A DNA stretch of 64,000 nt from NCBI RefSeq assembly GCF_902833905.1, contig NZ_CADFGP010000001.1, forward strand, positions 186,001-250,000, in the 5' to 3' direction. How positions within the stretch are numbered: position 1 is the first letter of the stretch; the number at the start of each line of letters is the position of its first letter. Origin of the DNA: Paraburkholderia tuberum STM678. Its GTDB lineage: Bacteria > Pseudomonadota > Gammaproteobacteria > Burkholderiales > Burkholderiaceae. The translations under genes and the position numbers were made by a program. The notes beneath the pieces were generated by a model. The model did no database searches and was not told the origin of the DNA. It saw only the letters and a list, made by a program, of their open reading frames with translations. Shown piece by piece: positions 54,158 to 62,865 of the stretch.

Positions 54158-54175
54158 TCGATATAAACATATCGA
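54158..54175. promoter_or_regulatory. inverted repeat TCGATAT-AAAC-ATATCGA
   Basis: Perfect 7-bp arms around a 4-base spacer in an AT-rich patch 80 bp before the flavin reductase start codon. Likely an operator for an unlinked regulator. Confidence 0.5.
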
Positions 54176-54367
54176 AATAGAATGAATCTCAGCGCGGTTG
54201 TTCGTCGATAGAGCGTGCATGTTCGGGGCGACCAAAAGCGTTGCACCAAGCGAGTGCGGCCGGCACCAGCGCGTGCACCGATTGGCACTTTCATCGGCTC
54301 AAAATAGACCACTCCTGTTCTCTTATAGGGACGTAAAAAAATCTTCGCGATAATCCCGCTATTCACC

Positions 54368-54394
54368 TGAAGAATTAGAGCGTATTGCCGATAA
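54368..54394 (+). promoter_or_regulatory. sigma-28 (FliA) promoter of the chemoreceptor gene
   Basis: TGAAGAAT, then exactly 11 bases, then GCCGATAA. The consensus is TAAAGTTT-N11-GCCGATAA: the -10 is perfect (8/8) and the -35 matches 5/8. It is 116 bp upstream of the chemoreceptor start. Confidence 0.7.
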
Positions 54395-54510
54395 CCAGTT
54401 ATGTCCGGTACTGCGTTTCGCGTCGGTATGGCCTTGTGTTATAGCGGGCGCCAAAGCGGTGATGTACCTGCTTATCCGTTCGGGTTCTTACATTCTCAAC
54501 AAAGCGAACT

Positions 54511-56250
54511 ATGAATTTCGGCAATATGAAACTCGGCGCCAAGCTGATCAGTGCGTTCATCCTGGTTTCGATCATCAGCGCTGTTGTCAGCGGGATCGGC
54601 CTGCACAACATGGCGGAGATCAGTGCGAACGCAGACAAGACGTATCGGCAGGACCTTGTCGGGCTCAACCTGATACAGCAGGCTAACGCCGACGTACTGA
54701 GAGTCGGCACCTATCTGCGCAACGCGGTTCTGGCCACGACGGCCGCACAGCGGGCTGGCTCGCTCGATCAAGCTGACAAGGCCTTTGCCTCGTCACGTGA
54801 GCACCTCAATCAGGCGGAGCCGCTCATCTATACCGACAAAGGCAAGGCTACGTTCGCCGACCTCGATCAAGGTTGGCAGGCCTACATCCAGGCCTTCAAT
54901 GAAATGAAAGGCAAGATCAACGCGGCGGCGTTAGGGGACCGGGACAGCCTGACCGAATACATGCTGGGCGAGTACCACGACAAAGGCTTCAAGACCCTCG
55001 TGCTGATGGGCAATCTGGTTGCCCTGAAACAGGCCGACGCGCAACGGACAGCTGAAGCCAACGATGCCGTGTACGAGGAAGGTCGAACTTTGATGCTGGT
55101 CTTCGTGGCGATGTCCGTGTCGATCGGCGTGGGAATCGGCATATGGATGATGCGTAGCGTAACGCGGCAACTGGGTACGGAGCCGGCGACGGCTGCTGCT
55201 GTGGCCAGAAGCGTGGCGGCCGGCGACCTGAACATCAGTATCGCCCTGCGGCCCGGCGACACGAACAGCCTGATGGCGTCGCTCAAAGCCATGTGCGACG
55301 CCCTGGTGCAGGTCGTATCAGAGGTGCGCGAGAACGCCGAAGGTGTCGCGACTGCGAGTGCGCAGATCGCACAAGGCAATCTGGATCTGTCGAGTCGCAC
55401 GGAGCAACAGGCGGCGTCGCTCGAAGAAACGGCTTCCAGCATGGAGGAACTGACTGCGGCGGTCCGCCACAACACGGACAATGCAACCCAGGCTGCCACG
55501 CTCGCGGGTACCGCCTCGAGCGTCGCGCAACATGGCGGCGAGATCGTCGGGCGCGTGGTCGACACAATGCGTGACATCTCCACCAGCTCGGCCACGATGT
55601 CCGAGATTATCGGCGTCATCGAAGGCATCGCCTTCCAGACCAACATCCTCGCGCTGAACGCAGCGGTCGAAGCGGCCCGCGCGGGAGAACAGGGGCGGGG
55701 CTTCGCTGTCGTTGCGGGTGAAGTCCGCACGCTCGCGCAGCGCAGTGCGACTGCCGCGAAGGAAATCAAGGAGTTGATCTCGGACTCTCTCAGCCGGGTG
55801 GAGGCAGGCTCGATGCTCGTCGAAGAAGCGGGCGGTGCGATCAAGGAAATCGTGCAGTCAGTGAAGCGCGTGACCGACATCGTGGGCGAAATCTCGTCGG
55901 CATCGAGCGAGCAAAGCACCGGTATCGAACAGGTCAATCAGGCAGTCAACCAGATGGACCAGGTCACACAGCAAAACGCTGCGCTTGTCGAAGAGGCGTC
56001 GGCGGCAGCCCAGACAATGGCCCGGCAAGCGGAAAGCCTGCGCAAGACGGTCGCTTTTTTCAAGGTCGATGGCGAGAAGGCTGCTTCATCGCGAGCGACG
56101 ACGCAAGCGGCAGTACCGCAACGCACGGCCCTGAACCGCGCCCCGTCCTCTGCTGTAACACCGGCAAAGGTTGCGAGGAGACCAGTCCCCTCTTCAGAAG
56201 GTCCGGTAGTCGTCGCCGCCGCGACTGAGACGGACTGGCAGAAATTCTGA
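54511..56250 (+). CDS. methyl-accepting chemotaxis protein
   Basis: A 579-residue transmembrane chemoreceptor. Helix 1 is near residues 10-32 ([18 protein letters not shown]), the periplasmic four-helix ligand domain (4HB type) follows, and helix 2 is near residues 190-212. A HAMP domain leads to the signalling hairpin with [20 protein letters not shown] as tip. The C-terminus ends DWQKF, matching the xWxxF tether pentapeptide for CheR/CheB. The sigma-28 promoter upstream puts it in the flagellar regulon. Ligand unknown. Confidence 0.92.
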   Translation: MNFGNMKLGAKLISAFILVSIISAVVSGIGLHNMAEISANADKTYRQDLVGLNLIQQANADVLRVGTYLRNAVLATTAAQRAGSLDQADKAFASSREHLNQAEPLIYTDKGKATFADLDQGWQAYIQAFNEMKGKINAAALGDRDSLTEYMLGEYHDKGFKTLVLMGNLVALKQADAQRTAEANDAVYEEGRTLMLVFVAMSVSIGVGIGIWMMRSVTRQLGTEPATAAAVARSVAAGDLNISIALRPGDTNSLMASLKAMCDALVQVVSEVRENAEGVATASAQIAQGNLDLSSRTEQQAASLEETASSMEELTAAVRHNTDNATQAATLAGTASSVAQHGGEIVGRVVDTMRDISTSSATMSEIIGVIEGIAFQTNILALNAAVEAARAGEQGRGFAVVAGEVRTLAQRSATAAKEIKELISDSLSRVEAGSMLVEEAGGAIKEIVQSVKRVTDIVGEISSASSEQSTGIEQVNQAVNQMDQVTQQNAALVEEASAAAQTMARQAESLRKTVAFFKVDGEKAASSRATTQAAVPQRTALNRAPSSAVTPAKVARRPVPSSEGPVVVAAATETDWQKF

Positions 56251-56659
56251 GCGATTCCGACCGGTTCCGGGTGCTGGATGACGTCGATTCATACCGTCGG
56301 CGCGTGCCAGCCCCGCAGGAGTCGAGCGGGCGAAGATCCGCGATACACGTGCGCCGGATGGCTATCAATGCGGCGCGGCGACTGCCTCAGGCACGGGAGG
56401 CAGCGTGGATGATCAACAGTGCAGCCAGGGCGTGTGATTGTGGACGGAGACACCCGGGCCCGCCGGTCAAGCGGGTTCGAGGAAATAGCGCGATGCGCGA
56501 CTGCACTCGACGTGCAGCGCCTTGAACGTCGTCTCGCCGTCTCCGCGCACTGGCCATCGCCGATCTCGTCTCGCGCCGCTCCGACATGCAGCGCGTGACG
56601 GGCAGATGCGCAGCGGTGAGATTCGATTAACGGTAACTCGTGAGATCGTAATCAAAACT
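56251..56659. other. gap between chemoreceptor and TPP-dependent enzyme
   Basis: This 409-bp stretch has no complete gene. On the minus strand a short frame ending at 56467 (GDGETTFKALHVECSRASRY, then FLEPA) has GC3-biased codons and may be the tail of a lost gene. The base composition changes from GC3-rich to more even close to 56640. Confidence 0.4.
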
Positions 56660-58408
56660 ATGGGATCAAACGCTCCGCTCAATGTCTCGGCAATGGTTGT
56701 GAACTCGTTGGAGTCCTCCGGAATAGACCACGTGTTCCTGGTCCCGGGAAAACTGATCTATCCGCTGCTGGACGCAATCGACAACTCCCCTTTGATTCGC
56801 GGAATCGTAGGCGCTCATGAGACTGGCAGTGCTTTCATGGCCGATGGCTATGCCCGCGCCAGCCGGAAATTCGGCGTTTGCGCAGGGATTTCCGGTCCAG
56901 GCACGATGAATTTCGTTCCCGGCATGGCGGCCGCTCACGCGGACCGGATTCCGATGCTCTATATTGCCGGGGGGATCTCGTCGCACGCGGAAGGCAAAGG
57001 GGCGTTCCAGGATGCCACGCCCGGAGGCATTTTTGAAAGCGGCGTGGTCAGAAGTCTGGTGACGGATATCGTCGAGCTAAAGAACAAGGAAAATACTCAG
57101 GCCGAGATGCGTCGTGCGATCGAAGGGTTGAACTGGATGCGTCGAGCGCAGTCATTCATCAGTATCCCCGTAGACGTTCAAAAGCAGGATGTCCTGCCCG
57201 GTCAGGAGGTCGCACGGCAACCCTACGCTCACGGCGAATTTAACGCATGCGAAGTGCCCGCGAACCGCGCCGCTCTCGATGCCCTGTGCGATCAGTATCT
57301 GTTTCAGTCGAAGAGAGTCGCGTTTCTGGTCGGAAGTCGCGGCAATGATGCGGAAACCGCAAAGCTTCTTCTCGAGGTTGCCGAAGGCTTTCACATTCCA
57401 GTCGCAACGACACTATCGGGAAAAGGCGCATTTCCTGAGCAACATGCCCTTGCACTGGGTGTGTACGGATTTTCAAGTCATTCGCGCGCTGCACGGGTGA
57501 TCAACTCCGACGAACTTGACGTACTAGTCGTGTTTGGTAGCGACCTGAACCAGCGAGACAGCATGAACTGGAGCAGGAGGCTGACAGGGGGGAAGGAGCT
57601 ATTCATCTTTGATGACAGCTTCGATTCACCGGCGATGGGGCACATTTCGCGTCAAGGAATCTTCTCCGGAATTTCCGCGAGCTTCCGGTTGCTGGCCCAG
57701 AAAGCCGCGGACAACCCTCCCGGGCTGCCGCAAGCACTGCAAAGAAGAAAGGGGTGGATTGCCGAGATCAACGAGACCCCCCTGTACGACCACCGGTTCG
57801 AGCAGTTAGGAGACCGAGTTTCCAGCGGTGACGAAGCGCTATATCCTGGAGACGTAGTTAAGCACTTGTGCCGGATTCTGCCGAAGGACAGCAACGTCGT
57901 GGTGGATTCCGGAGCCCACCGCATCTTCATGGCCCATTACTGGCTGTCGTCAGGTAAGGGCAACTACTTTTCGTCGAGCTCGCTCGCCCCGATGGGCTGG
58001 GCCATCGCAGCCGGAATCGGCGTCAAGCTTGCGGCCCCGGAACGCCCATGTGTCGTGGTGACCGGCGATGGGTGCATGATGATGCACGGCATGGAGATTC
58101 AGACCGCGGCTCGATACCGAGTCAAGGTGATCTATGTGGTTCTGAACAACGCCGCACATGGCGCAATCCATATCGACGCTATCAGGAGTGGTTCGATTTC
58201 AGAGCAGTTCACCAAATTGCCCTGTCATAGCTGGTCGGCTTTTGCATCGTCGATCGGTGTGGCCGCGCGCGTGGTTGAGCGCATCGACGAGCTTGATGGT
58301 GTACTGAGTGAAGCTTGTCAATATGACGGCCCCTTTCTGATCGAAGTCATCACCGGAGTTTTTCCCGCGCCGAACCGGTACTATGCAGAAGCCGAAGCCT
58401 GTCCGTGA
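56660..58408 (+). CDS. thiamine pyrophosphate-dependent enzyme (acetolactate synthase-like)
   Basis: A 582-residue three-domain TPP enzyme. The N-terminal Pyr domain has the catalytic Glu in AHETGSAFMADGYAR (about residue 54); the central domain is about residues 195-330. The PP domain has VTGDGCMMMHGMEIQ and, about 25 residues later, VVLNNAAHG, the GDG...NN TPP/Mg site. Substrate is unclear: acetolactate synthase, benzoylformate decarboxylase or a sulfonate enzyme are all possible. Codon use is clearly more AT-rich (GGA, ATA, CTA, AGG appear) than in neighbours, suggesting transfer. The start is uncertain because no good ribosome-binding site precedes 56660; an ATG at 56606 is in frame. Confidence 0.78.
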   Translation: MGSNAPLNVSAMVVNSLESSGIDHVFLVPGKLIYPLLDAIDNSPLIRGIVGAHETGSAFMADGYARASRKFGVCAGISGPGTMNFVPGMAAAHADRIPMLYIAGGISSHAEGKGAFQDATPGGIFESGVVRSLVTDIVELKNKENTQAEMRRAIEGLNWMRRAQSFISIPVDVQKQDVLPGQEVARQPYAHGEFNACEVPANRAALDALCDQYLFQSKRVAFLVGSRGNDAETAKLLLEVAEGFHIPVATTLSGKGAFPEQHALALGVYGFSSHSRAARVINSDELDVLVVFGSDLNQRDSMNWSRRLTGGKELFIFDDSFDSPAMGHISRQGIFSGISASFRLLAQKAADNPPGLPQALQRRKGWIAEINETPLYDHRFEQLGDRVSSGDEALYPGDVVKHLCRILPKDSNVVVDSGAHRIFMAHYWLSSGKGNYFSSSSLAPMGWAIAAGIGVKLAAPERPCVVVTGDGCMMMHGMEIQTAARYRVKVIYVVLNNAAHGAIHIDAIRSGSISEQFTKLPCHSWSAFASSIGVAARVVERIDELDGVLSEACQYDGPFLIEVITGVFPAPNRYYAEAEACP

Positions 58409-58488
58409 GATTCCATCCTTCAACGCGGCAAAGCCAACCGCATTGCTGAACGACGCCGCAATCAGACCGTCTGAACGCCGCGCCGCAG

Positions 58489-58506
58489 TTGTCAACAAAA
58501 TGTCAT
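58489..58506 (+). promoter_or_regulatory. Pho box upstream of pstS
   Basis: TTGTCAA-CAAA-ATGTCAT: two direct 7-bp repeats with 4-bp spacing, matching CTGTCAT-N4-CTGTCAT in 11 of 14 positions. It is 150 bp before the pstS start. PhoB binding here would give phosphate-starvation induction. Confidence 0.6.
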
Positions 58507-58656
58507 TCGAACCGCCTAAGTTTAGACGTTCGAGCCGATGGCAAGGCTCGACGCGGCGATGGGCACGCCGGGCCTGCGGAATGCGCAAGAGAGGGATCGC
58601 GGCGCGTAGCTTGCTGCAACCATTGAACCGGTCAGTCAATCTCGTGGAGGCAAACC

Positions 58657-59691
58657 ATGCTGTTCAAACGAGGAATTGCAGTTCTTGCCGTTGCTCTACC
58701 GCTCGCGGCCGCGCAAGCGCAAACCGTCAACATCACCGGCGCGGGCAGCACTTTTGCGGCCCCGATCTATAACAAGTGGGCTGACGCCTACCAAAAGGCG
58801 GGAGGCGGCAAGGTCAACTACCAAGGCATCGGTTCAGCGGGCGGCATCAAGCAGATCATCGCGAAGACCGTTGATTTCGCAGGTTCCGATGCGCCGATGA
58901 AGGAGGACGAACTGGCGAAGACTGGCCTGTTCCAATTCCCGACCGTGGTCGGCGGCGTCGTGCCGGTTGTGAACCTGCCCGGCGTGAAGCCGGGTCAACT
59001 CATTCTGTCGGGTGCCGTGCTTGGCGACATCTATCTGAACAAGATCAAGAAATGGAACGATCCGGCGATCGCCGCGCTGAATCCGGGTATGAAGCTGCCA
59101 GATACGGACATCGCCGTGGTGCGCCGCGCCGACGGTTCGGGCACGAGCTTCATCTGGACGAACTTTCTGTCGAAGGTGAACCCGGAGTGGAAGTCGAAGG
59201 TCGGCGAAGGCACGACGGTGAACTGGCCGACCGGTACGGGCGGCAAGGGCAATGACGGCGTTGCCGCGTTCGTGCAACGCCTGCCGGGCGCGGTCGGTTA
59301 CGTCGAGTGGGCATATGCGAAGCAAAACAACATGATCTACACCAGCCTGAAGAATTCGGCCGGTATCGTGGTTGCGCCGAAGACCGAAACCTTCAAGGCG
59401 GCCGCCTCGGGCGCGGACTGGAAGACGACCTTCTACCAGATCCTGACGAACGAGCCCGGCAAGGACGCGTGGCCTGTCGTCGGCGCGACCTTCGTGCTCC
59501 TGCATGCGACGCAGGACAAGCCGGCGCAAGGCGCGGCAACGTTGAAGTTCTTCGACTGGGCGTTCAAGAACGGCGGCCAGGCTGCCAGCGATCTCGACTA
59601 CATTTCGCTGCCGGATTCGGTCGTGGCGGAAATCCGCGCGCAATGGAAGACCAAGGTCAAGGACGCGTCGGGAAAACCGGTGTTTCAGTGA
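58657..59691 (+). CDS. pstS: phosphate-binding protein PstS (orphan)
   Basis: A 344-residue periplasmic phosphate-binding protein. The signal peptide ends AAAQAQ before [19 protein letters not shown]. Phosphate-site blocks are [28 protein letters not shown] and [19 protein letters not shown] lies before the ATG. No pstCAB follows, so it must serve a transporter encoded elsewhere. A Pho box is seen upstream. Confidence 0.92.
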   Translation: MLFKRGIAVLAVALPLAAAQAQTVNITGAGSTFAAPIYNKWADAYQKAGGGKVNYQGIGSAGGIKQIIAKTVDFAGSDAPMKEDELAKTGLFQFPTVVGGVVPVVNLPGVKPGQLILSGAVLGDIYLNKIKKWNDPAIAALNPGMKLPDTDIAVVRRADGSGTSFIWTNFLSKVNPEWKSKVGEGTTVNWPTGTGGKGNDGVAAFVQRLPGAVGYVEWAYAKQNNMIYTSLKNSAGIVVAPKTETFKAAASGADWKTTFYQILTNEPGKDAWPVVGATFVLLHATQDKPAQGAATLKFFDWAFKNGGQAASDLDYISLPDSVVAEIRAQWKTKVKDASGKPVFQ

Positions 59692-59891
59692 AGGCCTCGA
59701 TGCCACCCACCTCAAACGGCTTGTAATCGATCATGGACGAAGTCAATTGACGCAGGTCCAATTGACTGACGCATAGAGGCGGGTAACGTGTGTGACGGTC
59801 CTTTATCACCGCACGCTCATCACACGCCACGGCACGCTCGCGATGTACCATGTCTGCGTGAAATCTCGCGCTGGATATCGTGGAGTACATC

Positions 59892-60293
59892 ATGGGAAGC
59901 GCATGGAAACGCCGCTTCAAACTGTTTATCCAGCGTTTCTGGCAGCCAACCAGCGCGTGCATGACCTGTATGCCGGGGAGCTGGGGCAACATCATGAGCC
60001 TCACGCACTGGGCGATCGCATTCAAAACCGGGCTGCTCACCGGTGTGCTCGCCCTGCTGCTCACCTTCACGCCGGCGGCGAAGTGGTACGGGAATCGCTA
60101 TAGCAACGCACTGCTCGTCGGTTGCCTGACCGCTATCGGCGATGCCTACTCTCATTTGAGCCAGTACCGCTTTCATGTTCTCGAACACGTCGCGACGGGG
60201 GTCATGTCAGGCCTGTTCGCGCTCGCTGCGTCGTACCTGTTCGAGGACCGCGCGCGCCGCATACGCGCGGCGTGGTCGCGCTTGTTCGGATAA
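59892..60293 (+). CDS. small inner-membrane protein, function unknown
   Basis: A 133-residue protein with about three hydrophobic segments: MSLTHWAIAFKTGLLTGVLA, ALLVGCLTAIGDAYSHLSQ and HVATGVMSGLFALAASYLF. The ends are basic. I do not recognise a family. GGAG at six bases before the ATG at 59892 decides the start; a GTG four codons earlier is weaker. It is monocistronic between pstS and the convergent CYTH-CHAD gene. Two CAATTGAC repeats (59743-59750, 59759-59766) lie upstream. Confidence 0.65.
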   Translation: MGSAWKRRFKLFIQRFWQPTSACMTCMPGSWGNIMSLTHWAIAFKTGLLTGVLALLLTFTPAAKWYGNRYSNALLVGCLTAIGDAYSHLSQYRFHVLEHVATGVMSGLFALAASYLFEDRARRIRAAWSRLFG

Positions 60294-60384
60294 TAAGACT
60301 TCGATCTCGAACATCGTGAGACCTCACGATGAGTGTTGCGCGTGACACGTTCGTGCCCGGATACATCGCGGTGAATTGTTCGCG

Positions 60385-61914
60385 TCAGTGCGGTGACGAA
60401 AGCAGTTTGAAGCGCTTCCACAGCTTCTTCAATGTCTGATGATCGGCAGCGACGCGTGACGCGAGGAAGCCGCGTGCGAAGGCCGCGCCCGAGGCTGCTT
60501 CCGGCGACGTTTTCAACAACGACTTCAGAAGCTGATCGGCGACGACGGCATCGTTGCGCCAGCCGAGATCATCCTGAAGCGCGGTGAGCGCGTCGACATA
60601 ATGGCGAACGGCCTGCTTCGGGCATAGCGACGCAAAGAACTCGGTGGCGTATCGAACTTTTTTCGCCGCGATGCGGGCGCGGTGACGACGGTGATCGTCC
60701 AGATCGGCCAAACCCTTGCCACGTTTGATCAGTTTCTTGTGCCGACGACGCAGGACATCGGCGGCGAATGACTTCACCGGGCCGCTGATTGCGTTGCGCT
60801 GTTCGTCGGACATCTCATCTCGCCAACCTTTGCGGTTCATCCAGAGCGCGAACTGGAGCGCGAGCCGCGTGTAGCGAACCGACTCGACCGCGGCAGCCGC
60901 GCGCTGCCGGTTGTTGACGGCAATCTGCTCGCACGCCTGTCTGACGGGCCGGATCTCGTCCGCATTGCCGTCGGCGCCGGCATGGTCGAGCGTCGATCCC
61001 GCAAGCACTTCCCAGTCGCGCGCGCCGCCGAGTTCCGAGGCAATCCAGCGCAACTCCTCGTCGAATCCGGACGAGGCGGGGATGACCTTCGCAAACAGGT
61101 CGAGAGCCGAACGCAAGCGACGAAGTCCCACGCGCATCTGATGGACGCTCGATGGAGCGTGGCCCGACACGACGCCCCGTTCATTCGCGTGGACCTGGTC
61201 CAGACAGTTGCGCACAATCGCGCAGAACGCATCCTCGACCGAATCGCGTTTGTTCAGTCGCACTGGTTGCGCTTTCACCGCCTCGCTGTGCTCGTCAATG
61301 AGCAGTGCATACCCGACATCTGCCTTGCTGCGATGATCGATACGCAGCGGCACAGTTTCGAGCATTTCCAGCGCGACGCGGTACAGCACATCCGGATTGC
61401 CCTGTTTCAGTTCCAGTTCCACCGCGGCGATCTGCACTGATCCCGAATCCGCTTCGACGCTTCCTTCGTCGAGAGCAAGCTCGAGTTCGTCTCCGGACGG
61501 CTGGCGCAGCACAAACGCTGACCGGTTGATCCGCGTGACGAACACCGGCTTCAGTTGGGCCGCAACGGTCTCGTCGCGAATCAGCTTTCCGCAGTCGCTG
61601 TCGTCGGGGATCTGGTCGTACAGCAGCGTCAGATCGGGCGCGTCGCTATTCACGGGCATCTCGAACTCGTCCCGGTCGAACAACCCCGCCTTGGCCGATC
61701 CTTCGCGCTTCAGCGTCTGGATTTTGTCGTTGCCGACGGTGCGCACGCGCAGCGAAGCCCCGCACCAGTGAAATGAAAAATCGGGCGTGTCGAAATAGGT
61801 GCTCGTCAGCAGGTGAGGCGTTCCCGCCGTGGCTTCTGATTGCGCAAGCATCGACGCGTTGCGCAATTTGACGAGATCTTCCTTCGCAACGCGCAGCTTC
61901 AGCTCCCGTTCCAT
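60385..61914 (-). CDS. CYTH-CHAD domain protein (inorganic triphosphatase YgiF-like)
   Basis: A 509-residue two-domain protein. The CYTH tunnel domain starts MERELKLRV, with the E-x-E-x-K signature (Glu2, Glu4, Lys6), and runs to about residue 205 (TLKREGSAKAGLFDRDEFEM and ELELKQGNPDVLYRVAL are metal/phosphate strands). The helical CHAD domain (about residues 225-505) has HQMRVGLRRLRSALDLF and the matching second half RHKKLIKRGKGLADLDDH. CYTH enzymes hydrolyse triphosphate; CHAD domains bind polyphosphate and are found on PHB or polyP granules. Confidence 0.88.
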   Translation of the reverse strand: MERELKLRVAKEDLVKLRNASMLAQSEATAGTPHLLTSTYFDTPDFSFHWCGASLRVRTVGNDKIQTLKREGSAKAGLFDRDEFEMPVNSDAPDLTLLYDQIPDDSDCGKLIRDETVAAQLKPVFVTRINRSAFVLRQPSGDELELALDEGSVEADSGSVQIAAVELELKQGNPDVLYRVALEMLETVPLRIDHRSKADVGYALLIDEHSEAVKAQPVRLNKRDSVEDAFCAIVRNCLDQVHANERGVVSGHAPSSVHQMRVGLRRLRSALDLFAKVIPASSGFDEELRWIASELGGARDWEVLAGSTLDHAGADGNADEIRPVRQACEQIAVNNRQRAAAAVESVRYTRLALQFALWMNRKGWRDEMSDEQRNAISGPVKSFAADVLRRRHKKLIKRGKGLADLDDHRRHRARIAAKKVRYATEFFASLCPKQAVRHYVDALTALQDDLGWRNDAVVADQLLKSLLKTSPEAASGAAFARGFLASRVAADHQTLKKLWKRFKLLSSPH

Positions 61915-62075
61915 GCCGCCTCCAAAATGCGCACCAGACCGTCAGACTACACCGGATTGGTTGGACCGCGTCAGGGCCGATCGTCCCCAGTGGCCTCAGA
62001 TAAAAGTCGTACACGGAAAAAGTGGATGAGACGGTCGACGAGCCTGGCGCGAATGCCTGTACACGTTGGGACAGC

Positions 62076-62104
62076 TTGATTAGGAAATGATCATTTCCTA
62101 TAAT
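62076..62104 (+). promoter_or_regulatory. promoter of tetR, apparently leaderless
   Basis: TTGATT (62076-62081), 17 bp, then perfect TATAAT (62099-62104). Transcription should start about seven bases on, at or next to the ATG at 62111, leaving no leader and no ribosome-binding site. The 20-bp operator fills the spacer. Confidence 0.7.
62081..62100. promoter_or_regulatory. TetR operator, perfect 20-bp palindrome TAGGAAATGATCATTTCCTA
   Basis: A perfect palindrome between the -35 and -10 elements of tetR. A near copy lies before the hydrolase gene at 62781-62800, so the repressor probably controls both. Confidence 0.8.
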
Positions 62105-62110
62105 CGCCGT

Positions 62111-62731
62111 ATGACTACACGCAACCATGCTGCCAGACAGCCACGTGCTCCAGGTCGTCCACGCGAATTCGACATGGACGTCGCGCTGGACGGGGCAATC
62201 CAGATTTTTCGTGAGCGCGGTTATCAAGGGACGTCTCTTGGCGACCTTGGGTCCGCGATGGGGCTCACGGCCGGCAGTATCTACAAGGCGTTCGCCGATA
62301 AGCGAGCGGTATTCCTTGCCGCGCTCGAGCGCTACATCCATCTACGAAATGACCAGTTGCAGCGCCTGCTCGACGCGGAGCAGACCGGCCGCGACAAGGT
62401 ACGGGCCATTCTGCGGTTTTATGCTGAGTCTGCAATTGGCGATGAGGGCAAGCGAGGTTGTCTCGTAGTCGGAAGTGCAGTCGACCTGCTGGCCTTCGAT
62501 GATGAGATCGCGAGTCATGTGGTCGCATCTTTGCAGCGAACGGAGCGTCTGTTGTGTCGTTTGATCCGAGCGGGCCAGACAGACGGTTCGATCGCGTCCG
62601 CCGTGGATCCGGACGCTACCGGCCTCGCACTGCTGAGTCTGACGCAAGGTTTGAGAGTCGTCGGCAAAGTCGGGCGATCCCGGGCACACATGATGGCGGC
62701 GGCGGATCAGGCCATGCGTCTGCTGGACTAA
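62111..62731 (+). CDS. TetR-family regulator
   Basis: A 206-residue TetR regulator (the AcrR/YxaF-like group). Helix-turn-helix: ALDGAIQIFRERGYQGTSLG, then GLTAGSIYKAFADKRAVFL (about residues 27-70). The ligand domain follows (YAESAIGDEGKRGCLVVGSA). I chose the ATG at 62111; an in-frame ATG at 62087 is inside the operator and promoter and so cannot be transcribed. Its operator recurs before the adjacent alpha/beta hydrolase gene, the probable target. Confidence 0.88.
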   Translation: MTTRNHAARQPRAPGRPREFDMDVALDGAIQIFRERGYQGTSLGDLGSAMGLTAGSIYKAFADKRAVFLAALERYIHLRNDQLQRLLDAEQTGRDKVRAILRFYAESAIGDEGKRGCLVVGSAVDLLAFDDEIASHVVASLQRTERLLCRLIRAGQTDGSIASAVDPDATGLALLSLTQGLRVVGKVGRSRAHMMAAADQAMRLLD

Positions 62732-62780
62732 GCACATCAAGACATAGCATCGCATGACCTCCGCGTGCCGGTCACCCTAT

Positions 62781-62800
62781 TAGGAAACGTACATTTCCTA
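62781..62800. promoter_or_regulatory. second TetR operator TAGGAAACGTACATTTCCTA
   Basis: It shares 17 of 20 bases with the operator before tetR, and its arms are palindromic except for one mismatch. It is 66 bp before the hydrolase start codon and overlaps a TAACAT -10-like hexamer. Confidence 0.75.
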
Positions 62801-62865
62801 ACATCATCAGCCAATGAGAAAAGCCGCTCAACGGTGTCATCCCCCAACCCAGAGGAGTTTCGTTC

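Larger units (their letters stand above)
54079..54510. other. divergent region, flavin reductase / chemoreceptor
   Basis: This 432-bp gap is AT-richer than its surroundings. It holds the inverted repeat at 54158-54175 on the flavin reductase side and a FliA-type promoter at 54368-54394 on the chemoreceptor side. No gene is evident. Confidence 0.6.

Noticed and set aside
54334..54354. TAAA followed by GCGATAAT as a second FliA promoter
   Set aside because: Spacing is 9 bases instead of 15, and the -10 is imperfect; the site at 54368-54394 is far better.
56467..56682. Minus-strand gene ending GDGETTFKALHVECSRASRY
   Set aside because: Coding-like codon bias over about 25 codons only, with no recognisable family or start; kept as a note in the gap description and not called as a gene.
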